A DNA stretch of 61,962 nt from Candidatus Accumulibacter phosphatis (GTDB lineage Bacteria > Pseudomonadota > Gammaproteobacteria > Burkholderiales > Rhodocyclaceae). Shown here one piece after another: positions 1-9,116 of the stretch; position 1 is the first letter of the stretch, and each line of letters begins with the position of its first letter. The notes under the pieces were generated by a model, which did not search any database, was not told the DNA's origin, and saw only the letters and a list, made by a program, of their open reading frames with translations. The position numbers and the translations under genes are program-made. Where the stretch lies: positions 1 to 61,962 of the forward strand of contig NZ_SPMY01000034.1 in the NCBI RefSeq assembly GCF_012939955.1, in the 5' to 3' direction.

Positions 1-22
1 CTTGCGCGACTTTCGACATTAA
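1..22 (+). repeat. 3' end of a dispersed-repeat copy, cut by the window edge
   Basis: The first 22 bases repeat the right-hand end (hairpin 3 and the terminal TTAA) of the element described at 20-147, with one extra G (CTTTCGACATTAA against CTTTCACATTAA). A further copy therefore lies just outside the window, and two copies sit head to tail here. Confidence 0.7.
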
Positions 23-147
23 CGGTCATGACATGTCGAGATCACCACCGAATCATGAAAGTCATGACCGTTTCCCTCTTCCCCCTGCCCCTTCTCCCGC
101 AAGGGAGAAGGGAGGTTCGTGAGTCGCTTGCGCGACTTTCACATTAA
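20..147 (+). repeat. Dispersed three-hairpin repeat, copy A
   Basis: This is the reference copy. Three self-complementary blocks follow each other. Block 1 has 12-base arms, AACGGTCATGAC (21-32) and GTCATGACCGTT (61-72), around a 28-base middle. Block 2 is CCCTTCTCCC (89-98), a GCAA loop, then GGGAGAAGGG (103-112), a perfect 10-bp stem. Block 3 is AGTCGC-TTGC-GCGACT (122-137) with GTG/CAC outside it. The element ends in TTAA, whose TTA (144-146) is the stop codon of flgK on the other strand. It resembles a REP/MITE-type element; the family is not one I can name. Confidence 0.85.
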
Positions 148-2189
148 GCCGCCAGTTCGAGAATCGTATCGAACAGGGAAGCGCCAATCTGAAATGCCTT
201 GGCCGATGCCTGGTAGGCCTGCTGATAGCGAATGAGGTTCGCTGCCTCCTCGTCGAGGTTGACCGCCGAAAGCGAGTCGCGACTGGCTTGTGCCTGCGCC
301 AACAAGTTCTGTTGCGCATCGGAGCTGACCTGTAACTGGCGTGTCTTGTTGCCGGTTTCGCTCACCAGGCGCGCGTAAGCGTCCTGATAGGAAGCCGTCT
401 GCCCGGACATCGTGTGCTGCGTTTGCAGCTGCGCAAGGGTCAGCGCGTTGCGCCCATCGGCCGTGGCCCCGCTGTTGATCTCGACCGTGAAGCGGTCGCC
501 ATTATTGGGCAAACCGGTTATCACGAAGCTGAAGCCGGTGGGCGGACTGACGCTGGCCGAGCCCACCAGGGTGACCGTTGCACCGCTGCTGTAAGCAATG
601 CCCTGGTCGCTGGCGGTGATGTCCACCGGCGCGGCACCATCGATCGACACCCGCGCACCGACCGGAAAGTTGCGCAGTTCGCCCGCATTGTATTCCAGAC
701 TGATCGGCAATCCGGCAACGGCGTCCTGATAGCCGGGGCCGGCCTGGCCCGATGAAATGGTGGCCGTACCGGTATTGGCCGTGCCGACGGCGGCCCGCAG
801 CGGCCCGGCAGCGGCGATCAGACGCGAGTCGGCGATCAACGCTGGATTCACGGCGATGCCGCGAGCCGCTCCCCGCGTCGGCTGAATCAGATAGCTGGAA
901 CCCGCCACCAGGGCCCCCGGTGAAGCCAGCTCAAAACCCTGTGGATCGCTGCTCAGCTGTGCATTCACCGCCGCCAGGTCGACCCCCGACCATTGCTTGT
1001 TGTCCGTCAGGCGAGTCAGGGTGAGGCCAGCGCCGTCGGCATTGAGTCGGTAGTCACTGTTACCCAGATCGGCGTAGAAATTGCCATTGAACGGCTGCGG
1101 ACTGACGAAAGCAGCGCTGACCAGGGGGCTATCCGGCGGATTCCGGGTGTTGCCGATCACCACTGGCGGAGAAACCGAAAAGAACTGCGGCGTAAAGCTG
1201 GTCGGCGGCGACGAGGCGAGCTGCGACTGACCGAAGAAATCCTGACCGAGCGCGTGTTGCGCATTGAAGGTCAAGGCCAGCGAAGCCGCGTTGCTGCCCA
1301 GATCGTTGCTCGCCCTATCCAGCGACTCGCTGCGAAAAGCCAGCAAGCCGCTCAGACTGCCGCCGCTGATCAAGGACGCCGGCATCTCCTGGACCCCGGC
1401 CGCGGTTCGCAAACCGACCACCAGCCGGGAGGAATCGGCGCTCGACGCCATGGTCGCCATACCGATCAGCTGTGAGCCGACAACCAGTTGCTGGCCGCTG
1501 CCGACGAAGACGTTGTAGCTGCCATCGGTATTGGTCGTCGTTCGCGTACGGATCAATTGGTTCAGTTCGAGCACCATCTGGTCGCGCGTATCGAGCAAGT
1601 CGTTCGGCGGCTGGCCGGTCGAAGCTTCGGCAACCGCAATGCGGCCGTTCAGTGAAGCGATCTGTTCGCCGTAGGAATTGACGCTGGCGACGGCAGCCGT
1701 GATTCCACTGTTGATGCCATCGTACATCGCGGCCAGTTGATCGCTCAAGGACTGGTAGCGGGCGCTCAGGGACTGCGCCGCCGAGACCATCGCCTGGCGG
1801 TTCGGCAACAGCGAAGGATTGGCGGCAAGGTCCTGAACGCTGGCGAAGAACGCCTGCAGCGCTGGCGACAGACCAGTGCCCGGATCGGCGAGCAAATCAT
1901 CGATCTGGCTGATTTGGGCGTAGTAGGTCTCGAGTTCACTAGCGCTGCTCTGCGAACGCTCCACCTGCTCGGTCAGAAAACGACTGTACATGCGCTCGAC
2001 CGTTGCCACGTTCGCACCCTGCCCAACATAGCCGGCGCCGGTCAGCAAGCCGGCATTGCTCTCCTGGATGCTCCTCTGCCGCGAGAAGCCAGGGGTATTG
2101 ACGTTGGCGATATTGTGTTCGGTGGTCAGTAGCCCATACTGAGCCACGTGCAGACCGGTCACTGCGGTATTGATGATTCCTGAGCCCAT
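144..2189 (-). CDS. flgK: Flagellar hook-filament junction protein FlgK (HAP1)
   Basis: Encodes 681 residues. FlgK joins the hook to the filament outside the cell. The N-terminus (MGSGIINTAVTGL, then NIANVNTPGFSRQ) is the flagellar rod/hook signature that forms half of the D0/D1 coiled coil. The C-terminal end (NLIRYQQAYQASAKAFQIG) is the matching other half. The central 300-500 residues are a variable domain with Ala/Gly/Ser-rich repeats. An AAGGAG ribosome site lies 7 bases before the ATG. The gene has its own sigma-28 promoter, separate from the flgB-J operon. Its TAA stop is supplied by the dispersed repeat at 20-147. No flgL is seen before the window ends. Confidence 0.95.
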   Translation of the reverse strand: MGSGIINTAVTGLHVAQYGLLTTEHNIANVNTPGFSRQRSIQESNAGLLTGAGYVGQGANVATVERMYSRFLTEQVERSQSSASELETYYAQISQIDDLLADPGTGLSPALQAFFASVQDLAANPSLLPNRQAMVSAAQSLSARYQSLSDQLAAMYDGINSGITAAVASVNSYGEQIASLNGRIAVAEASTGQPPNDLLDTRDQMVLELNQLIRTRTTTNTDGSYNVFVGSGQQLVVGSQLIGMATMASSADSSRLVVGLRTAAGVQEMPASLISGGSLSGLLAFRSESLDRASNDLGSNAASLALTFNAQHALGQDFFGQSQLASSPPTSFTPQFFSVSPPVVIGNTRNPPDSPLVSAAFVSPQPFNGNFYADLGNSDYRLNADGAGLTLTRLTDNKQWSGVDLAAVNAQLSSDPQGFELASPGALVAGSSYLIQPTRGAARGIAVNPALIADSRLIAAAGPLRAAVGTANTGTATISSGQAGPGYQDAVAGLPISLEYNAGELRNFPVGARVSIDGAAPVDITASDQGIAYSSGATVTLVGSASVSPPTGFSFVITGLPNNGDRFTVEINSGATADGRNALTLAQLQTQHTMSGQTASYQDAYARLVSETGNKTRQLQVSSDAQQNLLAQAQASRDSLSAVNLDEEAANLIRYQQAYQASAKAFQIGASLFDTILELAA

Positions 2190-2215
2190 GCGGTGAACTC
2201 CTTTTGATTATTCTG

Positions 2216-2242
2216 TTAACGGCAGGAGAGCGCGAATGTTTA
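2216..2242 (-). promoter_or_regulatory. Sigma-28 (FliA) promoter of flgK
   Basis: Read on the - strand, TAAACATT, an 11-base spacer and GCCGTTAA match the sigma-28 consensus TAAAGTTT-N11-GCCGATAA with three mismatches in total and exact spacing. Transcription would start about 20 bases before the flgK ATG. This fits flgK being a late, FliA-dependent gene. Confidence 0.75.
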
Positions 2243-2271
2243 GGCGATCGTCGACGCGCGCCATCGAGCGC

Positions 2272-3246
2272 CTAGCCGGACAAGGCCTGGCGCAGGGTGT
2301 TGCCGGCAATGATGCGCGCCAGCTTGTCGGCGTACATCGGGTCCGTCGCGTAGCCTGCCTCCTGCAATGAACGCGCGAACTGTACGCCATCCTGCTGGCC
2401 AAGCACGCCCGCATAGCGTGGCTTGCTCGAGAGCAGCTCGGCGTAGTCGCGAAACGCCTCGGCGTAGGAGGCATAGGCGCGAAACGTCGCCCGTTCGGAC
2501 TGCGCCACGCCATTGACAAACTCCGTCGTGTCGACCTCAACCGTCGCCCCCGACCAGTTGCGCCCGGCCTTGATCCCGAAGACGTTGAAACTCGGCGAAC
2601 CATCGGCACGGCTGATCTCGCGCCGTCCCCAGCCACTCTCCAGCGCCGAGTGGGCGACCAGGAAACGTGCAGGGACACCGGTGGCTGCGGCCGCTGCCTG
2701 GGCGTGTGGCCAGACACGATCGACAAAGTCACGTGGCGCCGAAGGCGATTCCGCGGCCAGCGCTGCTGCGCGACTGCTGCCCGCCGCGCTCGCCAGCAAC
2801 CCCGTCCGGTGGCGAGCGCCACCGAGATAGCCCGCCGCAGTTGCCGGCGAAAGGGCGCTCAAGGACTGCTGCAAGGCGTCGAGAGTTGCGCTGGTTGAAT
2901 GCGTGGCCTCGGCTTCGCCGCCCTTGGCCGCTCGCCCCGACTGCTGTTGTTCGATCAATTCTGCCAGCCCCATGGGCATTTGGGTGGCCAGGTTCAGGGC
3001 CATTTGCTGATCGCCAAGGGCGGTAAAGAAGCTGCCTTGTTGGCTGTCCAGCATGCCGCCACTGGTCGTCGCATCACGCATGCTTTTTAGCAATAACTGC
3101 AGGAGCATGCCCTCGAACTGCCGTGCCACCTGCTTCATGCCGCCTTGCGAATCCTGAGCGAGCCGGGCGCGCAGATCGGCGGCCGCTGCGGGGTCGATGG
3201 CCAGGCGAGTGTTGGCAGTATCGCTGGCAAGGGTGATTGATTTCAT
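2272..3246 (-). CDS. flgJ: Flagellar rod assembly protein / peptidoglycan hydrolase FlgJ
   Basis: Encodes 324 residues from the ATG at 3246 (MKSITLASD). An upstream in-frame start exists but adds a low-complexity leader. The N-terminal third (GGMKQVARQFEGMLLQLLLKS) is the rod-capping domain. The C-terminal half (FVDRVWPHAQAAAAATGVP, AHSALESGWGRRE) is a glucosaminidase/muramidase domain with the catalytic Glu in ALESGWG. The enzyme opens the peptidoglycan for the growing rod in the periplasm. The two-domain form is typical of beta- and gammaproteobacteria. It follows flgI by 40 bases and is the last gene of the flgB operon before the separately promoted flgK. Confidence 0.93.
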   Translation of the reverse strand: MKSITLASDTANTRLAIDPAAAADLRARLAQDSQGGMKQVARQFEGMLLQLLLKSMRDATTSGGMLDSQQGSFFTALGDQQMALNLATQMPMGLAELIEQQQSGRAAKGGEAEATHSTSATLDALQQSLSALSPATAAGYLGGARHRTGLLASAAGSSRAAALAAESPSAPRDFVDRVWPHAQAAAAATGVPARFLVAHSALESGWGRREISRADGSPSFNVFGIKAGRNWSGATVEVDTTEFVNGVAQSERATFRAYASYAEAFRDYAELLSSKPRYAGVLGQQDGVQFARSLQEAGYATDPMYADKLARIIAGNTLRQALSG

Positions 3247-3286
3247 GGGCGGATGGGATGGTGGGATGGGCGTCTTGAAAGAGGAC

Positions 3287-4435
3287 TCAGATGATCTCGA
3301 GCTCGGCACGCAAGGCGCCGGCCGCTTTCATGGACTGCAGGATGGAAAGCAGATCCTGTGGTCCGGCACCGAGTGCATTGATCGCCTTGACGACATCAGC
3401 GAGATTCACACCCGCCTTCAGCGACATCAAGGATCCGCCCCCCTGCTTGATCTCGATCTCGCTCTGCGTAGTGGTGACCGTCTGCCCCGTCGCCAGCGCA
3501 TTCGGCTGACTGACTTGCTGTTCGGTATTGATAACCACCGAAAGGTTGCCGTGCGCGACCGCGCAGGATTCGATGGTCACCATCTGGTTCATCACCACCG
3601 AGCCGGTGCGCGGGTTGATGATCACCTTGGCGATTCCTTTGCTCGGCCGTACTTCGAGACTCTCCAGGTGCCCCAGGAAAGCCACCCGACTGTTCGCGTC
3701 TTCAGGGGCGATCACCTGCACCCGCCGACCATCGAGCGCCTGCGCGGTGCCGGGACCGATGGCGCGGTTGATCACCTCGACCACGCGCTGCGTCGTCCCG
3801 AAGTCGGTCGTCCGCATCTCGTAGTGAACGAAGGGGCCCTGCCCCAGGGCCGTCGGCACTTCGCGCTCGACGGTTGCGCCGCCGACGATACGGCCGGCAA
3901 GCAGGTGATTGATCGTCACCCGACTGCCCGCGGAGCCCGCGCCAACCCCAGGGACCAGTACATTGCCCTGCGCTTGCGCGTAGATCTGACCATCGGCGCC
4001 TTTCAGCGGCGTCATCACCAGCGTCCCACCACGCAAGCTCTTGGCGTTGCCCATCGACGATACGGTAATGTCGATGACCTGCCCGATCCTGGCAAACGAT
4101 GGTAGATTCGCGGTCACCATGACCGCAGCAACGTTCTTCAGTTGCAGGGATTGCGTCGTCGGCAGGGTGGTGCCCAGCTGCGCCAGCATGTTGATGATGC
4201 TCTGGGTGGTAAACGGCGTTTGCGTGGTCTGGTCACCGCTTCCGTCCAGGCCGACGACCAGCCCGTAGCCGACCAACTGGTTGCTACGCACGCCCTGTAC
4301 CGAGGCCAGATCCTTGATCCGTTCGGCCGCTACCGGAAAACTCAGCAAGGCCAGGGCGAGCAAACCGGCGAGCGCGGCAAAAACGGCCGGACGGCGCTGC
4401 ATTTTGCCGGTGTGCCTGGCGAAAGTCGGGGCCAC
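3287..4435 (-). CDS. flgI: Flagellar P-ring protein FlgI
   Basis: Encodes 382 residues. A hydrophobic signal peptide ([19 protein letters not shown]) precedes the mature protein, which starts near [19 protein letters not shown], the conserved FlgI opening. [19 protein letters not shown] is also diagnostic. FlgI polymerises into the P ring around the rod in the peptidoglycan layer and needs FlgA as chaperone; flgA is present at 9749. The length matches the family (about 365-385). It is 10 bases downstream of flg[14 protein letters not shown] precedes the signal peptide, so a start at the second Met is possible. Confidence 0.96.
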   Translation of the reverse strand: MAPTFARHTGKMQRRPAVFAALAGLLALALLSFPVAAERIKDLASVQGVRSNQLVGYGLVVGLDGSGDQTTQTPFTTQSIINMLAQLGTTLPTTQSLQLKNVAAVMVTANLPSFARIGQVIDITVSSMGNAKSLRGGTLVMTPLKGADGQIYAQAQGNVLVPGVGAGSAGSRVTINHLLAGRIVGGATVEREVPTALGQGPFVHYEMRTTDFGTTQRVVEVINRAIGPGTAQALDGRRVQVIAPEDANSRVAFLGHLESLEVRPSKGIAKVIINPRTGSVVMNQMVTIESCAVAHGNLSVVINTEQQVSQPNALATGQTVTTTQSEIEIKQGGGSLMSLKAGVNLADVVKAINALGAGPQDLLSILQSMKAAGALRAELEII

Positions 4436-4445
4436 TGTGTTCTCC

Positions 4446-5141
4446 TTAGAATGGCAAGACGGTAAGGAAGAATCGTGCCAGCCAGCCCATCACCTGCGCT
4501 TCGCTGATCGCACCGCTCTCCTTGTATTCGATGCGTGCATCGGCAATCTGTGACGAGGGGATGGTATTGGCGGCGTTGACGAAATACGGATTGACGATAC
4601 CCGAAAGCCGGATGTATTCCTGCCCCTGACCAATCGCCACCTGCTTCTCGCCGGAAACCAGCAGATTGCCGTTCGGCAAGACCTCGATGACGGTCACCGT
4701 AATGGTGCCGGTGAACACGTTGTTGGCCGCCGAATCGCCTTTGCCGGCGGCGACATTGCTGCTGCTGGCGTTCAGCTCCCCGGGCCGGAACCAGTTGGCC
4801 GGCGAACCGGCGAACGGGCCGGCGGTGGCACTGATGCTACCGGTCTTGCTGACGTTGGTATTCGATTTGGTCGCCGCGTTGTTGTTCTCGCTGATGGTCA
4901 CCGTGATCGTGTCGCCGACATAACGCGCGCGGCGATCTTCGAACAGGGTTCTCGAGGCCCCCGCCTGATAAATGCTGCCGGTCGCTGCCAGATTGGCCGC
5001 CAGCGCATCACTGCGGTACTGCGGGCGCGCAGTCATCGGCTGGTGGATATTGGTGGGCGGCACGGTGGTGCACGCGGCCATCAGCAGTACCACGGGGAGC
5101 AGCAACAGCGCTGTCTTGTTCACCCGGCCAGTGCTCATCAT
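4446..5141 (-). CDS. flgH: Flagellar L-ring lipoprotein FlgH
   Basis: Encodes 231 residues. The signal peptide ends in a lipobox (LLMAAC), so the protein is anchored in the outer membrane by a lipidated Cys. The conserved FlgH segment [17 protein letters not shown] is present, as is [17 protein letters not shown] further on. FlgH forms the L ring, the outer-membrane bushing of the flagellar rod. Two consecutive ATGs start the gene, with AAGGG a few bases before them. It lies 7 bases after flgG in the rod/hook operon. Confidence 0.96.
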   Translation of the reverse strand: MMSTGRVNKTALLLLPVVLLMAACTTVPPTNIHQPMTARPQYRSDALAANLAATGSIYQAGASRTLFEDRRARYVGDTITVTISENNNAATKSNTNVSKTGSISATAGPFAGSPANWFRPGELNASSSNVAAGKGDSAANNVFTGTITVTVIEVLPNGNLLVSGEKQVAIGQGQEYIRLSGIVNPYFVNAANTIPSSQIADARIEYKESGAISEAQVMGWLARFFLTVLPF

Positions 5142-5148
5142 CAGGCCC

Positions 5149-5931
5149 TTACAGCTGCGTCAGACGCGCCAGCATCTGATCGGAGACCGCCACCACTTTC
5201 GAATTCAGTTCGTACGCCCTTTGGGTCTGGATCATCAGTACCAACTCCTGCGCGGCATTGACGTTGGAGGCTTCGACGTAGTTCTGTACCACCACCCCCG
5301 AGCCATTGTTGCCCGGGGTATTCGGCGTCGGCGTGCCACTCGACGCAGTCTCCAGATAGAGATTGTCGCCAACGCTCTGCAGGCCACCATTGTTGATGAA
5401 GGTGGCTACCTGGACGATGCCGATCTGCACCGTGGCTGGAGTCCCCGGCTGGGTGATGCTGACCACGCCATCGGTACCGACGGTCACCGTCAAGGCATTC
5501 TCGGGAATGGTGATCGCCGGTTGCAGCGGATTGCCGCTGGTGGTCACGATCTGCCCCTGATTGTCCTTCTGAAACGAACCATCACGCGTGTAGGCGGTGG
5601 TCCCGTCGGGCAGCAGGACCTGAAAGAAGCCCGCCCCGTCGATGGCCATGTCGAGACTGTTACCGGTTTGCTGAAGAGCACCCTGGGTGAAAATTCGCCC
5701 CGTGGAAACGGGATTTACGCCCAGACCGATCTGCAGCCCGTCCGGAATCTGCGTCGTCTGCGAGGACTGGGCACCTGGCTGACGCAGGGTCTGATAAAGC
5801 AGATCGGCAAAAATCCCGCGTGCCTGCTTGAAACCATTGGTGCTGACGTTGGCCAGGTTGTTGGCAATGACGTCAATCTGCACCTGTTGGGCAGTAAGGC
5901 CGGTACTGGCGGTCCACAGTGAGCGGATCAT
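5149..5931 (-). CDS. flgG: Distal rod protein FlgG
   Basis: Encodes 260 residues, the usual FlgG length. It opens with [16 protein letters not shown] and [16 protein letters not shown], the rod-protein signature, and contains [15 protein letters not shown]. The C-terminus ([18 protein letters not shown]) is the partner helix. FlgG builds the distal rod between the P/L rings and the hook. AGGACAAGC precedes the ATG. It is 15 bases downstream of flgF. The eight rod/hook genes here keep the canonical order, so they are probably one transcript from the sigma-54 promoter at flgB. Confidence 0.97.
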   Translation of the reverse strand: MIRSLWTASTGLTAQQVQIDVIANNLANVSTNGFKQARGIFADLLYQTLRQPGAQSSQTTQIPDGLQIGLGVNPVSTGRIFTQGALQQTGNSLDMAIDGAGFFQVLLPDGTTAYTRDGSFQKDNQGQIVTTSGNPLQPAITIPENALTVTVGTDGVVSITQPGTPATVQIGIVQVATFINNGGLQSVGDNLYLETASSGTPTPNTPGNNGSGVVVQNYVEASNVNAAQELVLMIQTQRAYELNSKVVAVSDQMLARLTQL

Positions 5932-5946
5932 GCTTGTCCTGTCCTA

Positions 5947-6696
5947 TCAGCGGTTCATGGAGAGAATCTGGCTGGCCGCCTGCGCATTGCTGTCGGCCGT
6001 CTGCAACATCTTGATCTGCATCTCGAACTGGCGAGCGAGGCTGATCATTCTGACCATCGCTTCAACCGAGTTGACGTTGCTCCCCTCGAGCGCCTCGGGC
6101 ACCAGCTTGACGTCCTCGTCGGCAGGAGCGCCGACGCCGTTGCGCGTCCGGAAGAGGCCGTCATCGCCGCGCACGAGATCGTTTTCCGGTGGATTGACCA
6201 GCTTGATCCGGCCCACCACGTTGACACTGTTGACGGCTCCGGCACCCAGGCGCGGAATGCTCGACACCGTTCCGTCAGTAGCGATGACAATATTGTTGTC
6301 GGGCGGCAGCGAGATCGGTCCACCTTCACCGACGACATTCAAGCCGGTGCTGGTCTGCAGCATGCCATTGGCGTCGGTCTTGAGATTGCCGGCACGGGTG
6401 TAGGCCTCACGACCGTCCGCAGCCTGCACGGCAATCCAGCCATTGCCATCTACCGCCACGTCGAGCGGCCGACCGGTGACCGCGATCGGCCCCTCTTCGA
6501 AAACGTCAGCCACCGCGGCGTCGGCGACGAATGCCCGGGTCGGCGCACCTTCGCCCAGCACCGGCACGGCGCGGAAGCGATGCTCCATCGCCCGATAGCC
6601 GGTGCTCGTGGCATTGGCGAGATTCTGGGCGACGCCAGCCTGCTGCAGAACGACCTGCTTGGCACCACTCATCGCCGTGTAGATCAGGCGGTCCAT
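5947..6696 (-). CDS. flgF: Proximal rod protein FlgF
   Basis: Encodes 249 residues. It starts MDRLIYTAMSGAKQVVLQQ, typical of FlgF, followed by QNLANATSTGYRAM, a variant of the rod-protein NxANxxTxGY motif. RPLDVAVDGNGWIAV and the C-terminal VEAMVRMISLARQFEMQ complete the family pattern. FlgF is one of the rod segments between the MS ring and FlgG. The gene lies 37 bases after flgE and 15 before flgG. Confidence 0.95.
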   Translation of the reverse strand: MDRLIYTAMSGAKQVVLQQAGVAQNLANATSTGYRAMEHRFRAVPVLGEGAPTRAFVADAAVADVFEEGPIAVTGRPLDVAVDGNGWIAVQAADGREAYTRAGNLKTDANGMLQTSTGLNVVGEGGPISLPPDNNIVIATDGTVSSIPRLGAGAVNSVNVVGRIKLVNPPENDLVRGDDGLFRTRNGVGAPADEDVKLVPEALEGSNVNSVEAMVRMISLARQFEMQIKMLQTADSNAQAASQILSMNR

Positions 6697-6733
6697 GGCT
6701 ACTCCCCAGTCCTTCGCTCGAGCTCAACAGCCA

Positions 6734-7981
6734 TCAGCGCAGATTGACCAGCGTCTGCATGATCTGATCCTGGGTCTTGATGGTCTGTGCATTGGCCTGG
6801 TAGTTGCGCTGAGCGGTGATCATGTCCACCAGTTGCTTGGTCAGATCGACGTTCGAATCTTCGACTGCCGCCGACTGAATCACCCCGCGACTGCCCGAGG
6901 CCGGCGCACCAATCAGCTCCGGCCCGGACAGCGAGGTCAGGCTCCACTGGTTGTTGCCCAGGCTCAAGAGCCCGTTCGGATCGGCAAACGAGGCCAGCAC
7001 CACCTGCCCCATGTTGCGCGTCTGGCCATTGCTGTAACGCCCCTGGACGGTGCCATCGGCGTTCACACCCACCCCGACCAGGCTGCCCGAAGTGAAACCT
7101 CCCTGCGTCAGGCGATCGACGTTCGAACCGCTGCCGTACTGGGTGGTACCGGTGAAATCCATTTTCCCCGGCGACCACGGCGATACGGCACCGGTGGTCA
7201 GACTCCAGGACGGCAGATCCCGCAACGCCGAGGCCGGGTCGAGCGCACCCGAAGTGTTGAAGATCAGATTCCCGCCCTCCACGACTTTCGGATCCGCGCC
7301 ATCGAGGGTGGCATGCACGGTCCACTGGCCAGGTGCCGTCGGGCCATTGAGAACGTAGAACGTCGTCATGTTGTGCACCACGCCGAGGGTGTCGAAAACC
7401 GTCAATGCGGTGGAAAAATTGTAGGTTTCCGGATCGCTATAGTCGAATGGAGAGATGGCCGGAGCCGAGTCGCGCGAGTCGAGATTGAGCACCGCCCGCA
7501 GTTCTCCGGCGAGCGGGTCGCTGCTCGCACGCGGGGCGATCTGGCCTGCCGAAATCTGCAGCTCGATCGGGTTGGAAGGGGTGATTGCACCGTTGGCGGC
7601 GACCGGGTAACCGGTCAGGCGAGCGCGCTGGTCGTTGATCACATAACCGTCATTGTCGATGTGAAACTGACCGTTGCGGGTGTAGCTGATGGCACCTTCG
7701 TCGCTCAGGCGAAAGAAGCCGCCACCATTGAGCGCCAGATCGAGCGGGTTGTTGGTGGTCGTCAGATTGCCCTGCGTAAACTGCTGCTGAACTGCCCCGA
7801 TGCCGACGCCGATACCGATCTTGGCACCGGAGACGATGCCCAGCGACGCAGCGTAGATGTCCGAGAAATTCGCGCTGCCGCTCTTGAAACCAACCGTGCT
7901 GGAGTTGGAAATATTGTTGCCGATCACGTCCAGCGACGAAGACGCCGCGTTCAGACCGCTCAAACCCTGCTGAAAACTCAT
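6734..7981 (-). CDS. flgE: Flagellar hook protein FlgE
   Basis: Encodes 415 residues, normal for a hook protein. It begins MSFQQGLSGLNAASSSLDV and GNNISNSSTVGFKS. The central variable domain has the flaE-type stretch (LTVFDTLGVVHNMTTFYV). The end is VDLTKQLVDMITAQRNYQAN. FlgE polymerises into the universal joint between rod and filament. It follows flgD, which encodes the cap that it needs for assembly, by 15 bases. Confidence 0.96.
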   Translation of the reverse strand: MSFQQGLSGLNAASSSLDVIGNNISNSSTVGFKSGSANFSDIYAASLGIVSGAKIGIGVGIGAVQQQFTQGNLTTTNNPLDLALNGGGFFRLSDEGAISYTRNGQFHIDNDGYVINDQRARLTGYPVAANGAITPSNPIELQISAGQIAPRASSDPLAGELRAVLNLDSRDSAPAISPFDYSDPETYNFSTALTVFDTLGVVHNMTTFYVLNGPTAPGQWTVHATLDGADPKVVEGGNLIFNTSGALDPASALRDLPSWSLTTGAVSPWSPGKMDFTGTTQYGSGSNVDRLTQGGFTSGSLVGVGVNADGTVQGRYSNGQTRNMGQVVLASFADPNGLLSLGNNQWSLTSLSGPELIGAPASGSRGVIQSAAVEDSNVDLTKQLVDMITAQRNYQANAQTIKTQDQIMQTLVNLR

Positions 7982-7996
7982 CCTTTTCTCCTACGC

Positions 7997-8680
7997 CTAG
8001 AGAATCTGTTGAACCTTGTCGAAAGCGACCCGGCCCAGCCCACCCAGGTCGAGCTGATAGCTGCCTTTTTCTCTAACCAAAGCATTTACCGTGCCAATCT
8101 GCAGAGCCTCAGCGGCCACCGTTTCACTACCGCGCACCGCGTTCACCGTGAAACGATAAGCGCCATCTGGCGCTGGGATGCCCTGCGCAGTCATCCCATC
8201 CCAGGTGAACGCAAAGCTACCGGCGTCACGGGCGCCGAGGCGCTCGCTCTGAATGACGTTGTCGCCAGCCCCGAAAATCGTCAGCGTCACGTTGTCGGCA
8301 GGCGCGGCAAGATTGACCCCGCCATTGGCCTGACCATTGACCAGAGCCAGCCCGGACCCGCCGACCAGGACGTTCTTGCCGATCAGCCCGGCGGCCTGCA
8401 TGGCCTGTCCCTCGTTGAAGGTACTGAGCAAAGTCTCGAGCGTCGTATTCAGCCGCTCGATGCCGGTCACGGTATTGATCTGCGAAATCTGGGAGGTGAC
8501 CGCCGCGTTGTCGAGCGGGTTGAGCGGATCCTGGTTCTTCAACTGCGTTACCAGTAGTTTGAGAAAGCGATTCTGGACCTCCTCGGTCGTCGACAGCAGC
8601 TGATTGTTGCCGGACTTGGTCTGAGCGTTGAGCGACGCCAGGATGTCACTGCTTGAAGTGCCCGATTGCACGCTTTCCAT
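7997..8680 (-). CDS. flgD: Hook-capping scaffold protein FlgD
   Basis: Encodes 227 residues from the ATG at 8680, chosen because GGAG lies a short distance before it; a TTG 39 bases upstream would add an unconserved leader. QNRFLKLLVTQLKNQDPLNP is the FlgD signature near the N-terminus. The C-terminal half carries the Ig-like/tudor regions (WDGMTAQGIPAPDGAYRFTV). FlgD caps the growing hook and is removed once the hook is complete. Spacing to flgC is 28 bases. Confidence 0.95.
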   Translation of the reverse strand: MESVQSGTSSSDILASLNAQTKSGNNQLLSTTEEVQNRFLKLLVTQLKNQDPLNPLDNAAVTSQISQINTVTGIERLNTTLETLLSTFNEGQAMQAAGLIGKNVLVGGSGLALVNGQANGGVNLAAPADNVTLTIFGAGDNVIQSERLGARDAGSFAFTWDGMTAQGIPAPDGAYRFTVNAVRGSETVAAEALQIGTVNALVREKGSYQLDLGGLGRVAFDKVQQIL

Positions 8681-8708
8681 TGTTTCTTTCTCCAGGGTGT
8701 CGTCGTGA

Positions 8709-9113
8709 CTACTGGCCAAGCGCCAGCGTCTTGAGCAGCAATTGTTTGGCGGTATTCATGACTTCGGCGTTGGTCTGGTAGGCGCGCGACGCCGAGATCA
8801 TGTTGGTCATCTCGTCGACCACGCTCACATTGGGCATGGTCACGTAGCCGCTTTCGTCGGCCGCCGGATTACGCGGGTCATAGAGCAGGCGTCCAGGGCT
8901 GCTGTCCTCGACGACCTGCGTCACCCGGACGCCCTGCGCCGCCCCGCTGCCCATCGGCGTCGCCGCGAACACCACCTGCTTGGCGCGATACGGTTTGCCG
9001 TCGGAACTGATCACGCTATCCGCATTGGCCAGGTTGCTGGCCACCACGTTGAGGCGCAGCGCCTGCGCGGTCATGGCGCTACCGGCCACTTTGAAGGTGT
9101 TGAAAACACTCAT
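8709..9113 (-). CDS. flgC: Proximal rod protein FlgC
   Basis: Encodes 134 residues, full length for FlgC. MSVFNTFKVAGSAMTAQALR and VVASNLANADSV form the N-terminal rod signature. MPNVSVVDEMTNMISASRAY is the conserved C-terminal FlgC sequence. Together with FlgB and FlgF it builds the proximal rod in the periplasm. It starts 3 bases after flgB ends, indicating tight co-translation. Confidence 0.97.
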   Translation of the reverse strand: MSVFNTFKVAGSAMTAQALRLNVVASNLANADSVISSDGKPYRAKQVVFAATPMGSGAAQGVRVTQVVEDSSPGRLLYDPRNPAADESGYVTMPNVSVVDEMTNMISASRAYQTNAEVMNTAKQLLLKTLALGQ

Positions 9114-9116
9114 CGC

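Noticed and set aside
20-147. Reading the dispersed repeat as a set of intrinsic terminators
   Set aside because: The 10-bp stem is followed by purine or GTTCGTG sequence, not a T-run, on either strand, and one copy lies inside cheZ, where termination would be harmful.
6695-8557. A 620-codon open frame on the + strand opposite flgE and flgD
   Set aside because: It is antisense to two certain flagellar genes, has an Arg/His-rich composition typical of antisense frames in GC-rich DNA, and shows no motif.
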